64,000 nucleotides of DNA, from contig NZ_CP011502.1 of assembly GCF_001509405.1 (NCBI RefSeq), positions 3,100,001 through 3,164,000 of the forward strand. Direction: 5' to 3'. The notes under the pieces are model-generated. The model worked only from the letters and a program-made list of their open reading frames with translations. It had not been told where the DNA came from and made no database searches. Made by a program: the position numbers and the translations under genes. Positions within the stretch are counted from its first letter, which is position 1. The number at the start of each line of letters is the position of its first letter. Positions 23,244-32,007 of the stretch are shown here, one piece after another. The stretch is from Aeromicrobium erythreum. Lineage in GTDB: Bacteria; Actinomycetota; Actinomycetes; Propionibacteriales; Nocardioidaceae.

Positions 23244-23774
23244 TCAGGTGGGGCGGGGGAGGAAGGCGAGCTGGGCGGTCTTGTGGCCCAGGTCAACGAC
23301 GGGGCCGCGCTCGAAGCCCTCGCGCAGGAAGCGCGACACGGAGCGCTCGTTGCGGACGTCGGGCTCGACCACGAGCCGACGCACGGCGGGGTCGGCCAGC
23401 AGGACACGCAGCACGTAGGCGACCAGCGAGCCCGTGAACCCCGACCTCGGCTCCCCCGGCCCGACGAACAGGTGCACCCCCAGGTCGCCCTCCCGCACCG
23501 GGTACGCCTCCCCGACCGGGTCGTGCCGCGGCTCGTAGGTCTGGAAGATCGCCACGGGCACCCCGCACTCGGGCGTCCCGGCCCCCTCACCGGGCAGCTC
23601 GAGGACGAGGTACGCGTGGTGCGTCGACAGCGAGTCGAGGTAGGCGTACACCTCCCCGACTTCCTCGCGCGTGTAGTCGGTCATCCCCCAGAACTCGGCG
23701 CGCTCCTGCGTCACCCAGCCGTGCACCAGGTCGAGGTCGGCCACCGGGTCCAGCGGGCGGTGCGTGAACGTCAT
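23244..23774 (-). CDS. GNAT acyltransferase, second in siderophore operon
   Basis: A 176-residue acyltransferase from ATG 23774, overlapping the acylase stop by four bases. It resembles the hydroxamate-siderophore N-acyltransferase type (IucB/RhbD/DesC): HRPLDPVADLDLVHGWVTQE at the N terminus, EFWGMTDYTREEV, LGVHLFVGPGEPRSGFTGSL with the acyl-CoA pocket, and VVEPDVRNERSVSRFLREGF near the end. It shares this plan with the DesC-like protein at 27491, so it is probably a paralogue with another acyl preference. It would transfer an acyl group to an N-hydroxy diamine. Confidence 0.82.
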   Translation of the reverse strand: MTFTHRPLDPVADLDLVHGWVTQERAEFWGMTDYTREEVGEVYAYLDSLSTHHAYLVLELPGEGAGTPECGVPVAIFQTYEPRHDPVGEAYPVREGDLGVHLFVGPGEPRSGFTGSLVAYVLRVLLADPAVRRLVVEPDVRNERSVSRFLREGFERGPVVDLGHKTAQLAFLPRPT

Positions 23775-25573
23775 GCGAGGTCCGCCTCCAGGGGCGACGT
23801 CGAGCCCGCCGCCCACACGTCCGTCTCGTCGGGCACGGTCCAGCGACTCCGCGACCGGTCGCCGAGGCTCCACACCAGTCGCGCGACCGGGCCGCGCCAC
23901 ACGCGGTCGTCCAGGCCGGGCAGCGACGACGTCGACAGCACGCACCCGTCGTCGCCGCCGAGCCGCAGCACCTCGCCGTCGGGGGTGGTGAAGGTGTGCA
24001 CGTCGCCCCACGGCCCCACGTCGCCCGCCGACGGCGCGACCTCGCGCAGCGCCGCGAGCAGCGTGCAGTCGAGGTCGAACGACGTGAGCAGCGGCGATGC
24101 CGCCGTCGGGTCCTCCAGCCAGCGGTCGAGCGCGAGCGCCACACGCGGCTCGGGCCGCAGCCAGGGCGCGAACAGCTCCTCGGGCCCGGTCCAGGGGTCC
24201 TCGGACGGCTCCTGCAGCGGGGCGAGCGCGGGGTGCGCGACCAGACGTCGGACGACGGCCGACCGCAGCAGCGCGAACAGGGCGGCGTCGCTCGACGCGG
24301 CGTCCATGTGCCCGTCCCAGGCGAGCAGCCGGTCGCGCACCTGGCGCACCTCGGCCGGCTCCGACGACATCGCCAGCTCACCCAGCCTGCGCTGCCAGTG
24401 CGCGGCCGGCAGCAGCAGCGTGTCGGCGTGCAGCGCCGCGCCGGTCTCGACGTCGAGCGTCGGCGACGACGCGAGCAGCTGGTGCAGACGGCGGCCGCGG
24501 TGCGGCGGCGCGAGCTCGTCCGCCAGCGCCGCGCTGTGCCCACCCTGCCGGTGGTTGGCGACCACGGCGTGCTCGGTCGGCCCCACCCGTCGGCGGTGCG
24601 GCACCACCCACCCCGACCACTCGCCCGACGTCTCGCGCCACGGCACCCGGCCGGCCACCCGGTGCAGCACGGCACCGTCGACGTCGGCCACGAGCACGTC
24701 GTTGACCGGCTCGACCCAGTGGTCGAGGGCGGCGTCGACGTCGGCGGTGGTGCGGGCGCGCAGCAGCGGCACGAAGGCCGCGAACCCGAGGTCGTCCAGC
24801 AGCCACGGCACGCTGCGTATCGCCACGCCGGAGCCGTCCGGACGTTCGAGGACGACCGGGCCGTCGGCCGTCACCGAGACGCCCTCGACGACGTCGCGCG
24901 GCGTGTCGGCCTCGACGTCGACGAGACGCTGGGTGTCGGCCATCGCGTTGGTGATGGCCCACGCGACCGTGCCGGTGTGCCCGAAGTGCTGCACCCCCGG
25001 CACGCCCGGGAACGTCAGCCCGACGACGTCGACGTCGGCGTCGCCGGCCACGAGGTGAACCCGCTGGTAGACGCTGGGCACCGTGACGATGCGGTGCGGG
25101 TCGGCGCCGATGAGCGGCGCACCGTCGGTCGACCTGCAGCCCCCGACGACCCAGGCGTTGCTGCCCGACAGGGCCGGCACCTCCTGCGCGAGCGCGCGCG
25201 CCGCATCGGAGCCGAGCACGCGCGCGGCGTGACGCCGCCACAGGTGGTGGCCGAGGGAGCCGAAGAGCGCGTGGTGGACGGCGAAGACGCCGAGCGACGT
25301 CCAGTCCTGCCAGTCCTCGATCCCCGCGGCCCGCACCCCCGCCGCGTAGGCGTCGACGAAGCCGCGCGTCTCGTCGTCGAGCCGCTCGTGCGCGCGTCGC
25401 GCGGTGCGCACGAGCAGCGACCGGCTCCAGAACTCGTCCCAGACGGTGCCCGTGACGGCCTGCACGTGGGCGAGGTCCTCCAGCAGACGGTCCTCGGCGA
25501 CCTCGACGGTCCGGCGACCCTGCTCGAAGGCGAGCGCCTCGAGCGAGGCGGCCCGCACGGTGAGCACGCTCAT
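23771..25573 (-). CDS. penicillin-acylase-family Ntn hydrolase in siderophore operon
   Basis: A 600-residue protein of the penicillin amidase class. PALSGSNAWVVGG gives the autocatalytic Gly137-Ser138 junction; Ser138 would be the N-terminal nucleophile after self-cleavage, followed by Asn139. GHTGTVAWAITNAMADTQRL is another family block. No signal peptide is visible, unlike PvdQ of pyoverdine synthesis, so it probably acts in the cytoplasm. Such enzymes form or cleave amides. Placed between the NIS synthetase and a second acyltransferase, it may tailor acyl groups or supply an acyl donor. Acylase genes have been reported next to some des clusters, as I recall. Confidence 0.85.
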   Translation of the reverse strand: MSVLTVRAASLEALAFEQGRRTVEVAEDRLLEDLAHVQAVTGTVWDEFWSRSLLVRTARRAHERLDDETRGFVDAYAAGVRAAGIEDWQDWTSLGVFAVHHALFGSLGHHLWRRHAARVLGSDAARALAQEVPALSGSNAWVVGGCRSTDGAPLIGADPHRIVTVPSVYQRVHLVAGDADVDVVGLTFPGVPGVQHFGHTGTVAWAITNAMADTQRLVDVEADTPRDVVEGVSVTADGPVVLERPDGSGVAIRSVPWLLDDLGFAAFVPLLRARTTADVDAALDHWVEPVNDVLVADVDGAVLHRVAGRVPWRETSGEWSGWVVPHRRRVGPTEHAVVANHRQGGHSAALADELAPPHRGRRLHQLLASSPTLDVETGAALHADTLLLPAAHWQRRLGELAMSSEPAEVRQVRDRLLAWDGHMDAASSDAALFALLRSAVVRRLVAHPALAPLQEPSEDPWTGPEELFAPWLRPEPRVALALDRWLEDPTAASPLLTSFDLDCTLLAALREVAPSAGDVGPWGDVHTFTTPDGEVLRLGGDDGCVLSTSSLPGLDDRVWRGPVARLVWSLGDRSRSRWTVPDETDVWAAGSTSPLEADLA

Positions 25574-25664
25574 GCCCGCCCCCTCGCGTCCCGCACCCGG
25601 GAGGGCCCCCGGCGTGTCCCGCCCGAGAGATGCGCCGGGAGCCCACCCGGGTGCGGGACGGCGG

Positions 25665-27494
25665 TCATCGGCCGTGCAGGGGGTTGGCGAGCCGGCCGAC
25701 CAGCTGCAGCGACGTCGCCTGGTCCGCGAGGTCGACCATCTCCAGCGTGTTGCGCAGCTGCAGCCGGTTCAGGCAGGAGTGCTCGAAGTCCGGGGCCAGC
25801 AGGTCGTACCGCGCGTGCTGGTCGGCCAGCTCCGGGTGGTCGGCCTGCAGGTCGCGCAGGCACTCCGCGGCCACCGTCCAGAAGTCGGCGCCCGGGAGCA
25901 CACCGTCGTCGGCGAGGATCGCGGCGAGGAACCGCAGGAACCCGTCGAGCACGTCGGTGAGCACCGCGAGCGACTGCTGACCCTCCGGCACGGTGGCCCG
26001 GATGCGGCGCACCGCCTCGGGGAGCTCGTGCTCGGGGTGCGCCTCGGGGCCGTCGCCGACGAGCAGCGCGACCTCCTCGCCGACGTCCTTCATGTACGCG
26101 CGCACGGGCACGTGATCGCGCAGCACCAGGATGAGGTTCTCCCCGTGCGGCATGAAGGCCAGGTCGTGCGCCCACAGGCAGTGCGCGACCGGACGCAGGT
26201 AGACGTCGAGGTAGCGCCGCACCCAGTCGGCCGGGTCGAGGCCCGACGCGCGCACCGTCGCCGCGACCAGGCTGCGACCGTCGCGGTCGCGGTGCAGCAG
26301 CGACGCCATCGTCGCGGCGCGCTCGCCCGCCACGAGGGTGGGGGTCTCGCGCCACAGGGCGGCGAACATCTTCTGGTACGGACCCCGCCGCACGCCGGCG
26401 ACCTGCTGGTAGACGCCACCGGTGTAGCCCACGGCGGCGCGCTCGCGCAGCACCTCGAAGCCGCAGCGACGCAGCTCGGCGTCGTCGGCGACGAGCCGGT
26501 GCACCCAGTCGTTGATGGCCGGGGTGCCGCGCATGTAGTGCGGCGACAGCCCCCGCATGAAGCCCATGTTCTGCACCGACAGGGCGGTCTTGACGTACAG
26601 GCGCGACGGGTCGGAGACGTTGAGGAACGTGCGCACCGACTGCTGCGCACGGTAGGCGTCGCGGCCTGGGCCGAGCGGCACGACGTCACGACGCGCCACG
26701 TCGGCGGCGAACGTGATGGCCAGCTTGTTCGTCCACTGCCACGGGTGGGCCGGCACGAGCAGGTAGTCACGGGGGTCGAGCCCCAGCGACCGCAGCCGCA
26801 GCTCGAACCCGGCGCGCTCGTCCGCGTCGAGCTCGCCCGCGTAGAGGGTGTCCTCGTCGATCCCGTCGCCGACCGCCAGCACCGTGTGCTCGCGGCGGAC
26901 GGCGAGCCACACCAGGTGCACCTCGCTGCCGGTCTCCGGCGCGTAGGCACGGTAGTCGTCGAGGCCGTAGCCGATGCGGCCGTTCGTGGCGATGAACGCC
27001 GGGTGGCCCTCGTGCATGGCCGCCTCGGTCGTGGCCAGATCGGCGTCGAGGAGGTCCTCGGCACTGTGGTCGTGGTGCACGTCGGACCAGCACGCCGCGG
27101 CGAGGGTCGCGCTGAGCTCCTCCAGGTACACGGCGACCAGGTGGTCGGGGATGCCGAGCTCCTCGTGCAGCTCGGCCACCAGCTCGAGCACGTCGACGGG
27201 ACGCGTCACGTCCTGCTCGACGTCGGCGCGCAGCAGCGACGCCGGGTCGACCGACCAGTGCTCGGGCTCGTGCACGTGCGCGTGGAAGCGCCAGACGGAC
27301 GCGACCGTCCGCACCTCCCACCAGCCGGCGGCGTCGGGCACGGGCGTCGGCGACAGGAGACGCTCGTGCGTCAGCTCGCCGATGGCCTTGGCGGTGAGCC
27401 GCCGCTGCGCGCGCTCCAGCGTGGCCGGCTCCAGGTGGTCGGCGGCGTCGAACGCCTCCTGCGACGTCGCGTGCAGGTCGACGACGGTGCTCAT
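25665..27494 (-). CDS. desD: NIS siderophore synthetase (IucA/IucC family, DesD-like)
   Basis: A 609-residue ATP-dependent amide synthetase. The family blocks are clear: GHPAFIATNGRIGYGLDDYR, LLVPAHPWQWTNKLAITFA, LSVQNMGFMRGLSPHYMRGT and FMPHGENLILVLRDHVPVRA. DesD-type enzymes join and cyclise N-hydroxy-N-succinyl-cadaverine units into desferrioxamines such as nocardamine. Its start overlaps the acyltransferase stop by four bases and gene order is decarboxylase, monooxygenase, acyltransferase, synthetase, as in desABCD. Linear or cyclic product cannot be told from sequence. The 91-base gap to the acylase gene holds no clear terminator. Confidence 0.92.
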   Translation of the reverse strand: MSTVVDLHATSQEAFDAADHLEPATLERAQRRLTAKAIGELTHERLLSPTPVPDAAGWWEVRTVASVWRFHAHVHEPEHWSVDPASLLRADVEQDVTRPVDVLELVAELHEELGIPDHLVAVYLEELSATLAAACWSDVHHDHSAEDLLDADLATTEAAMHEGHPAFIATNGRIGYGLDDYRAYAPETGSEVHLVWLAVRREHTVLAVGDGIDEDTLYAGELDADERAGFELRLRSLGLDPRDYLLVPAHPWQWTNKLAITFAADVARRDVVPLGPGRDAYRAQQSVRTFLNVSDPSRLYVKTALSVQNMGFMRGLSPHYMRGTPAINDWVHRLVADDAELRRCGFEVLRERAAVGYTGGVYQQVAGVRRGPYQKMFAALWRETPTLVAGERAATMASLLHRDRDGRSLVAATVRASGLDPADWVRRYLDVYLRPVAHCLWAHDLAFMPHGENLILVLRDHVPVRAYMKDVGEEVALLVGDGPEAHPEHELPEAVRRIRATVPEGQQSLAVLTDVLDGFLRFLAAILADDGVLPGADFWTVAAECLRDLQADHPELADQHARYDLLAPDFEHSCLNRLQLRNTLEMVDLADQATSLQLVGRLANPLHGR

Positions 27495-28123
27495 CGGGCC
27501 ACCACCGCCGCACCGAGCTCGCTGCGCTCCCACTGCTCGCGCGTGCAGGTGCTGAGCAGGGCCCGCTTGTCGGGCAGCTGCACCTCCCCCTCGACGACGA
27601 ACCCGGCCCGCGCGTTCAGCGCGTGGATGGCCGTGTTGGCGGCATCGGGCTCGACCACGACCCGCGCCGTCGGCTCGTCGGCGTGGCCGAGCAGCGCGAA
27701 GCAGTGCCGCATGACCGCGGCGAAGACCTCGGTCGTGAAGCCGTGCACCGGCGTGTCCGTGGGGGCCACCAGCACGTGCATCCCGAGGTCGCCGGGTCGC
27801 ACGTCCAGCACCGCGCTCAGCGCGGAGCGGGCGGGGTCGTAGGTCTCCGCGAGGAACGCTGGACTGTTCGCCGCCCACGGCCCGGCACCCCCGGTGCTCT
27901 TCGCCGCCCACGGCCCGGCACCCCCGCCGGCGCCGTCGCCGTCGTCGACCCGACCGAGCCAGGCGTCGTGGTGCGGGCTGGCGACGATGTCGGCGTACTC
28001 GCGGCGCACGTCGTCGACGCTCGCGCCCTGCATCATCCAGAACCGCGACCGCGGGTGCGTGACCCACGCGTGCAGCAGGTCGACGTCGCGCTCGACGTCG
28101 AGCGGCTCGAGCTCGATCCTCAT
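27491..28123 (-). CDS. desC: N-hydroxy-diamine acyltransferase, DesC-like, with in-frame repeat insertion
   Basis: A 210-residue GNAT acyltransferase. DVERDVDLLHAWVTHPRSRF, GDLGMHVLVAPTDTPVHGFT and VVEPDAANTAIHALNARAGF match the AlcB/DesC type that acylates N-hydroxycadaverine with succinyl- or acetyl-CoA. Residues 67-86 contain two 11-residue repeats with GGAGPWAA (67-74 and 78-85) that have no counterpart in the paralogue at 23244; they come from a 27-base element inserted twice, and lie in a predicted surface loop before AFLAETYDPARS. Start is ATG 28123; it overlaps desB and desD genes by four bases each. Confidence 0.88.
   Translation of the reverse strand: MRIELEPLDVERDVDLLHAWVTHPRSRFWMMQGASVDDVRREYADIVASPHHDAWLGRVDDGDGAGGGAGPWAAKSTGGAGPWAANSPAFLAETYDPARSALSAVLDVRPGDLGMHVLVAPTDTPVHGFTTEVFAAVMRHCFALLGHADEPTARVVVEPDAANTAIHALNARAGFVVEGEVQLPDKRALLSTCTREQWERSELGAAVVAR
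27867..27926. repeat. two direct copies of a 27-bp element inside desC
   Basis: TTCGCCGCCCACGGCCCGGC plus ACCCCCG occurs at 27867-27893 and 27900-27926, 33 bases apart. The first 26 bases of its reverse complement occur at 29460-29485 in the desB-like gene. All three keep the host frame open. Minus-strand reading gives GGAGPWAA here. Confidence 0.85.
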
Positions 28124-29505
28124 CGGTCCACCCCCGTCAGGCTGCGGATCCCGTCGGCGCGGGCTCCGCCGTCGCGGTCGGACGTCGGCGCCCCGAACGT
28201 CTGGAACGCGATCCGCTCCTCGACGGCGTACACCTCGCGTCCGGCCATGGCGTTGACGATGATCGACGAGCGGAACGCGCCCATGCCGAGGTCGGGTGCG
28301 ACGAAGCCGTGCGTGTGCTCCTCGGCGTTCTGCACGAACACGCGGTGCTCGGCGTCGATCGTGTAGTCGGCGGCGACGGCGTAGCGGCCACGCTCGTCCC
28401 AGTGCAGCCCCTCGCGCAGCGGCTCGACGAGGTCGGGCAGCTGGGCCCGGTAGCCGGTGGCGAGCACGAGCGACGCGGTGTCCAGCGTGAACGCCTGGTC
28501 CGTCTCGTCGTGGCGCAGCTCCAGGGAGAAGCGTCCCGCCCCCTCGTCCCAGCGGGAGGCGGTCAGCGTCGTGCCGGCCAGCAGGTCCGTGGGCACCGGA
28601 CCGTCGAGGCCCAGGCGGTAGAGCGTGTCGTAGATGTCGTCCACGAGGTCGCCGCTGATGCCCTTGTAGAGCGGCTTGTGCTCGACGACGAGCCGGTCGC
28701 GCGTCGTGGTCGGCAGCGACTGGAAGTACGCGGTGTACTCCGGCGACGTCATCTCCAGCGTGAGCTTCGTGTACTCCATCGGGAAGAACCGCGGCGACCG
28801 CGTCACCCACGTCAGCCGGTAGTCGCGCTCTCGCGCGTCCTCCAGCAGGTCGCGATAGACCTCGGCGGCGCTCTGGCCGCTGCCGACGACGGTGATCGAC
28901 CCGCTCTCCTGGAGCCGCTCCTTGCGCTGGAGGTACTCGGCGGAGTGGATCGCGAGACCGCCGTCGGCGTCGCAGGCCGCGCGTGCCGCGTCGGGCACGT
29001 GCGGCGTCGTGCCGACGCCCAGCACGACGTGCCGGGCCAGCAGCGTCGTCGGGCCGTCGGCGGTGAGGGCGGTGACGGCGAAGAGGTCGCCGTCGCGGCG
29101 CACCGACTGCACGTGGTGGCCGAGCCGCACCGGGAGCCGCTCGGCCGCCCAGCGCAGGTACCGGTCGTACTCGCGACGCAACGGGTAGAAGCTCTCGCGG
29201 ATGTAGAACGGGTAGAGCCGTCCGGTCTCCTTGAGGAAGGCCAGGAAGGAGTACGGCGAGGTGGGGTCGGCCATGGTGACGAGGTCGGCCATGAACGGCA
29301 CCTGGAGGGTCGCCTCGGGCAGCATCATGCCGCCGTGCCAGGTGGTCTCCTCGCGCGACTCGAGCACCACGCCCTGCAGGCCGGCGGGCTCGGCGAGGGC
29401 GGCCAGGCCGAGGTTGAAGGGCCCCGCGCCGACGGCGACGAAGTCGAGCACGTCCCCGGCGGGGGTGCCGGGCCGTGGGCGGCGATCAGACGCTGGCCCG
29501 GTCAC
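28120..29505 (-). CDS. desB: lysine/cadaverine N-monooxygenase (DesB-like)
   Basis: A 461-residue flavin N-hydroxylase from GTG 29505. FAD-binding VAVGAGPFNLGLAAL (24-38), NADPH-binding TVVGSGQSAAEVY and the C-terminal LVLATGYRAQLP (substrate-binding D/TxxxATGY) are intact. It should hydroxylate the terminal amine of cadaverine (or lysine) using NADPH and O2, giving the hydroxamate precursor. The first 20 residues (VTGPASDRRPRPGTPAGD) are largely encoded by a copy of a 27-base repeat that also disturbs desC, so the native N terminus may have been changed. It overlaps both neighbours by four bases. Confidence 0.92.
   Translation of the reverse strand: MTGPASDRRPRPGTPAGDVLDFVAVGAGPFNLGLAALAEPAGLQGVVLESREETTWHGGMMLPEATLQVPFMADLVTMADPTSPYSFLAFLKETGRLYPFYIRESFYPLRREYDRYLRWAAERLPVRLGHHVQSVRRDGDLFAVTALTADGPTTLLARHVVLGVGTTPHVPDAARAACDADGGLAIHSAEYLQRKERLQESGSITVVGSGQSAAEVYRDLLEDARERDYRLTWVTRSPRFFPMEYTKLTLEMTSPEYTAYFQSLPTTTRDRLVVEHKPLYKGISGDLVDDIYDTLYRLGLDGPVPTDLLAGTTLTASRWDEGAGRFSLELRHDETDQAFTLDTASLVLATGYRAQLPDLVEPLREGLHWDERGRYAVAADYTIDAEHRVFVQNAEEHTHGFVAPDLGMGAFRSSIIVNAMAGREVYAVEERIAFQTFGAPTSDRDGGARADGIRSLTGVDR
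29460..29485. repeat. third, inverted copy of the 27-bp element, at the desB start
   Basis: CGGGGGTGCCGGGCCGTGGG then CGGCGA on the plus strand is the reverse complement of the element found twice in desC. It encodes about residues 7-15 (RRPRPGTPA) of the DesB-like protein in a different frame from desC. Confidence 0.8.
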
Positions 29506-30965
29506 GACGCGACCCCCTGACGGTCGTGCTCGAGCAGGTCGTCGCCGGCGGCCCGCACACGCTCCAGGACCCGCACGACGTCGTCGAGCGTGGTCGCCGG
29601 GTTGAGCAGGGTGAGCTTGAGCCAGGACCGACCCTCGACCTTGGTGCCCGCCACGACGCAGCGCCCGTCGCGCCAGAGGGCCTGGCGGATCCGCGGGTTG
29701 AGCTCGTCGGCGTGGTCGTCGTCGACGCCGCCGGGCTGGTAGCGCAGCACGACGGTGCTCAGCTCGGGCTCGGCGCGCAGCAGGAGGTCGTCCTGCTCGC
29801 GGACCCAGTCGGCGGCCGCGTGGGCGAGGTCGATGACGGTGTCGAAGCCGTCGCCGACGGCGTCGGCGCCCATGGTGCGCAGCGTCATCCAGAGCTTGAG
29901 GGCGTCGAAGCGACGCGTGGTCTGCATGCTCTTGTCGACCTGGTTCGGCAGGTTCGCCGTGCGGGGGTTGAGGTACTCGGCGTGGTAGGTCACGTGCCGC
30001 AGGGCCCCCGCGTCGCGCACGAGCACCGCGCTCGCGCTGACCGGCTGGAAGAAGGTCTTGTGGAAGTCGACGGTGACGGAGTCGGCGCGCTCGATCCCGT
30101 CGAGCCGGTGCCGACGTCGGCGCGACGCGAGCAGCCCTCCCCCGTAGGCGGCGTCGACGTGCATCCACACACCGTGCTCGGCGCAGAGGTCGGCGACCGG
30201 CCCGAGCGGGTCGATCGCGCCGAGGTCGGTGGTGCCGGCGGTCGCGACGACGGCCATCGGGACGAGCCCGCGCGCGAGGCAGTCGTGCAGCGCGCGCTCG
30301 AGGGCGACGGGGTCCATCCGGTGCCGCGCGTCGACGTCGACAGGGACGACCGCGTCGGCGTCGAGACCCAGGATGGTGGCCGACTTCTGGACGCTGAAGT
30401 GCGCGTCGCGCGAGCAGAACACGCGGAACCTCGACAGGCTCTCGTTGTAGGCGAGGCCGGGGTCGACGTGGCCGCGCAGGAACGTCTCGCCGCGCGCCAT
30501 GAGCAGCGCCTGCAGGTTCGACTGCGTGCCGCCCGACGTGAACACGCCGTCGGCACCGTCGGCGAAGCCGATGCGGCCGGTGGTCCAGTCGACGAGGCGG
30601 CGCTCGATGAGCGTGCCGCCGGCGCTCTGGTCCCAGGTGTCGAGCGAGGAGTTGACCGCCGAGACGAACAGCTCGGCGAGCAGGGCCGGCACGACGACCG
30701 GGCAGTTGAGGTGCGCCGCGTAGCCGGCGTCGTGGAACCAGACGGCGTCGTCGAGGTAGACGTCGCGCAGCTCGGCGAGCGCGCTCTCCACGTCGACCGG
30801 CTGGTCGAGGTCGACTGCGTCGACGGTGCGGGCGACGTCGGCGACGCTGCGTCCGCTGAAGGGCTGCTCGACCGAGGCGAGGTGGTCGGTCAGGACGTCG
30901 ATCCCGCGTCGCATGGTCGTGGCATAGTGCTCGGCGTTGGCCGGGCTGAACACGTGGCTGTCCAC
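29502..30965 (-). CDS. desA: PLP-dependent lysine decarboxylase of siderophore synthesis (DesA-like)
   Basis: A 487-residue group II (DABA/lysine) decarboxylase. VFTSGGTQSNLQALLMAR binds the cofactor phosphate, HVDAAYGGGLL carries the Asp that contacts the pyridine nitrogen, and VDFHKTFFQP holds the Schiff-base Lys303. In desferrioxamine clusters the first enzyme makes cadaverine from lysine; a diaminobutyrate or other diamine route is possible but less likely beside desB-desC-desD homologues. It is the first gene of the operon and lies 38 bases downstream of a DtxR-type iron box, so it should be switched on when iron is scarce. Start ATG 30965 with an AAGGAG-like site (GGGGAAGGAGC). Confidence 0.92.
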   Translation of the reverse strand: MDSHVFSPANAEHYATTMRRGIDVLTDHLASVEQPFSGRSVADVARTVDAVDLDQPVDVESALAELRDVYLDDAVWFHDAGYAAHLNCPVVVPALLAELFVSAVNSSLDTWDQSAGGTLIERRLVDWTTGRIGFADGADGVFTSGGTQSNLQALLMARGETFLRGHVDPGLAYNESLSRFRVFCSRDAHFSVQKSATILGLDADAVVPVDVDARHRMDPVALERALHDCLARGLVPMAVVATAGTTDLGAIDPLGPVADLCAEHGVWMHVDAAYGGGLLASRRRRHRLDGIERADSVTVDFHKTFFQPVSASAVLVRDAGALRHVTYHAEYLNPRTANLPNQVDKSMQTTRRFDALKLWMTLRTMGADAVGDGFDTVIDLAHAAADWVREQDDLLLRAEPELSTVVLRYQPGGVDDDHADELNPRIRQALWRDGRCVVAGTKVEGRSWLKLTLLNPATTLDDVVRVLERVRAAGDDLLEHDRQGVAS

Positions 30966-31003
30966 CGTGCTCCTTCCCCGAGAGGTGGTGAGGTGCCCCT
31001 TTT

Positions 31004-31022
31004 GAAGGCAAGGCTTACCTAA
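31004..31022. promoter_or_regulatory. DtxR/IdeR iron box before siderophore operon
   Basis: On the minus strand TTAGGTAAGCCTTGCCTTC matches the 19-bp DtxR/IdeR consensus (TTAGGTTAGGCTAACCTAA, from memory) at 13 of 19 positions, with the left half TTAGGT exact. It is 38 bases before the desA ATG, where an iron-loaded repressor would block transcription. Confidence 0.8.
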
Positions 31023-31147
31023 TCACCGCGAGGACCGACCGGGCAACCTCAGGTGACACCCCTCACACGCTCAGGCGTCGATCGGCCGTCACGGCCAGGC
31101 GACCGTCCGCTGCGGCATTTCCTCGCCCACCCGGCACACTGGCCTCC

Positions 31148-31984
31148 ATGCACCCCCTCACCGACTTCTGGCGCTCCGTCGAGGCGCTGCACTCGGTCGT
31201 CTACTTCGCCCCCGACGCCCGCGAGCGCTACGAGGCCGTGGGCCTGAAGGGGTGGTGGATGGGCTACGCCGCGTCGCGGTCCGCGGCGCTGGGCACCCCG
31301 GCGGCGCCGGTCGTCGTGGCGACGTTCCACGGCTTCGCGCCCCGGCTCGTCGAGCGGGTGGTCCCCGACGCGTGGCGCCTGGCCGACGCCGGCGCCGTGC
31401 TCGACACCCGCCTCTCCCTGGCACGCGACGCGCTGGCCCCCGGCCTCGACGGGCACGACGTCGCAGCCCTGGCACGACGCCTCGGCGGGGTGGCGGAGCG
31501 GGTCGACCTCGCGGGCAAGCCACTGGCCGCTGCGGAGCGCTCGCTGCCGGTGCCCGACGACGCACTCGGTGCGCTGTGGCGCCACGCCAGCGTGCTGCGC
31601 GAGCTGCGCGGCGACGCGCACGTGTCGGTGCTCGTCACCGCCGGGCTCGGCGGGGCCGCCGCGAACGCCCTCCAGGTCGCGCTCGGTCGTGCGCCTCAGC
31701 GTCAGCGCGAGATCCGCGGCTGGACCGAGGAGGAGTGGGCCGCGGCGCTGGAGGACCTGCGCCGACGCGGGTGGGTCGACGCCGACGGGCACGGCACCGA
31801 CACCGGGCGCGCCGCCCGTGAGCGCCTCGAGGACGCCACCGACCGGGCCGTCGACGCCGCGCTCGACACCGAGGCGACGGCACACGCCGTGGCCGTCGAG
31901 CCCGCCCTCGCCGCCGCGGCCCGGTCCGTCGTCGCCTCCGGCGCGATCACCTACCCCAACCCGATCGGCGCGACGGCCCCCTAG
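31148..31984 (+). CDS. SCO6745-family protein (MarR-like helical protein)
   Basis: A 278-residue soluble protein with the recognisable actinobacterial SCO6745-family layout: FWRSVEALHSVVYFAPDARE at the start, GLKGWWMGYAASRSAALG, then LWRHASVLRELRGDAHVSVL and a winged-helix-like WTEEEWAAALEDLRRRGWVD. The C-terminal part resembles MarR DNA-binding folds, but the family has no proven role. It is transcribed away from the siderophore operon across a gap that includes the iron box, which may or may not affect it. Confidence 0.78.
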   Translation: MHPLTDFWRSVEALHSVVYFAPDARERYEAVGLKGWWMGYAASRSAALGTPAAPVVVATFHGFAPRLVERVVPDAWRLADAGAVLDTRLSLARDALAPGLDGHDVAALARRLGGVAERVDLAGKPLAAAERSLPVPDDALGALWRHASVLRELRGDAHVSVLVTAGLGGAAANALQVALGRAPQRQREIRGWTEEEWAAALEDLRRRGWVDADGHGTDTGRAARERLEDATDRAVDAALDTEATAHAVAVEPALAAAARSVVASGAITYPNPIGATAP

Positions 31985-32007
31985 GCCTCACCCGTCCTCA
32001 CGATTGG

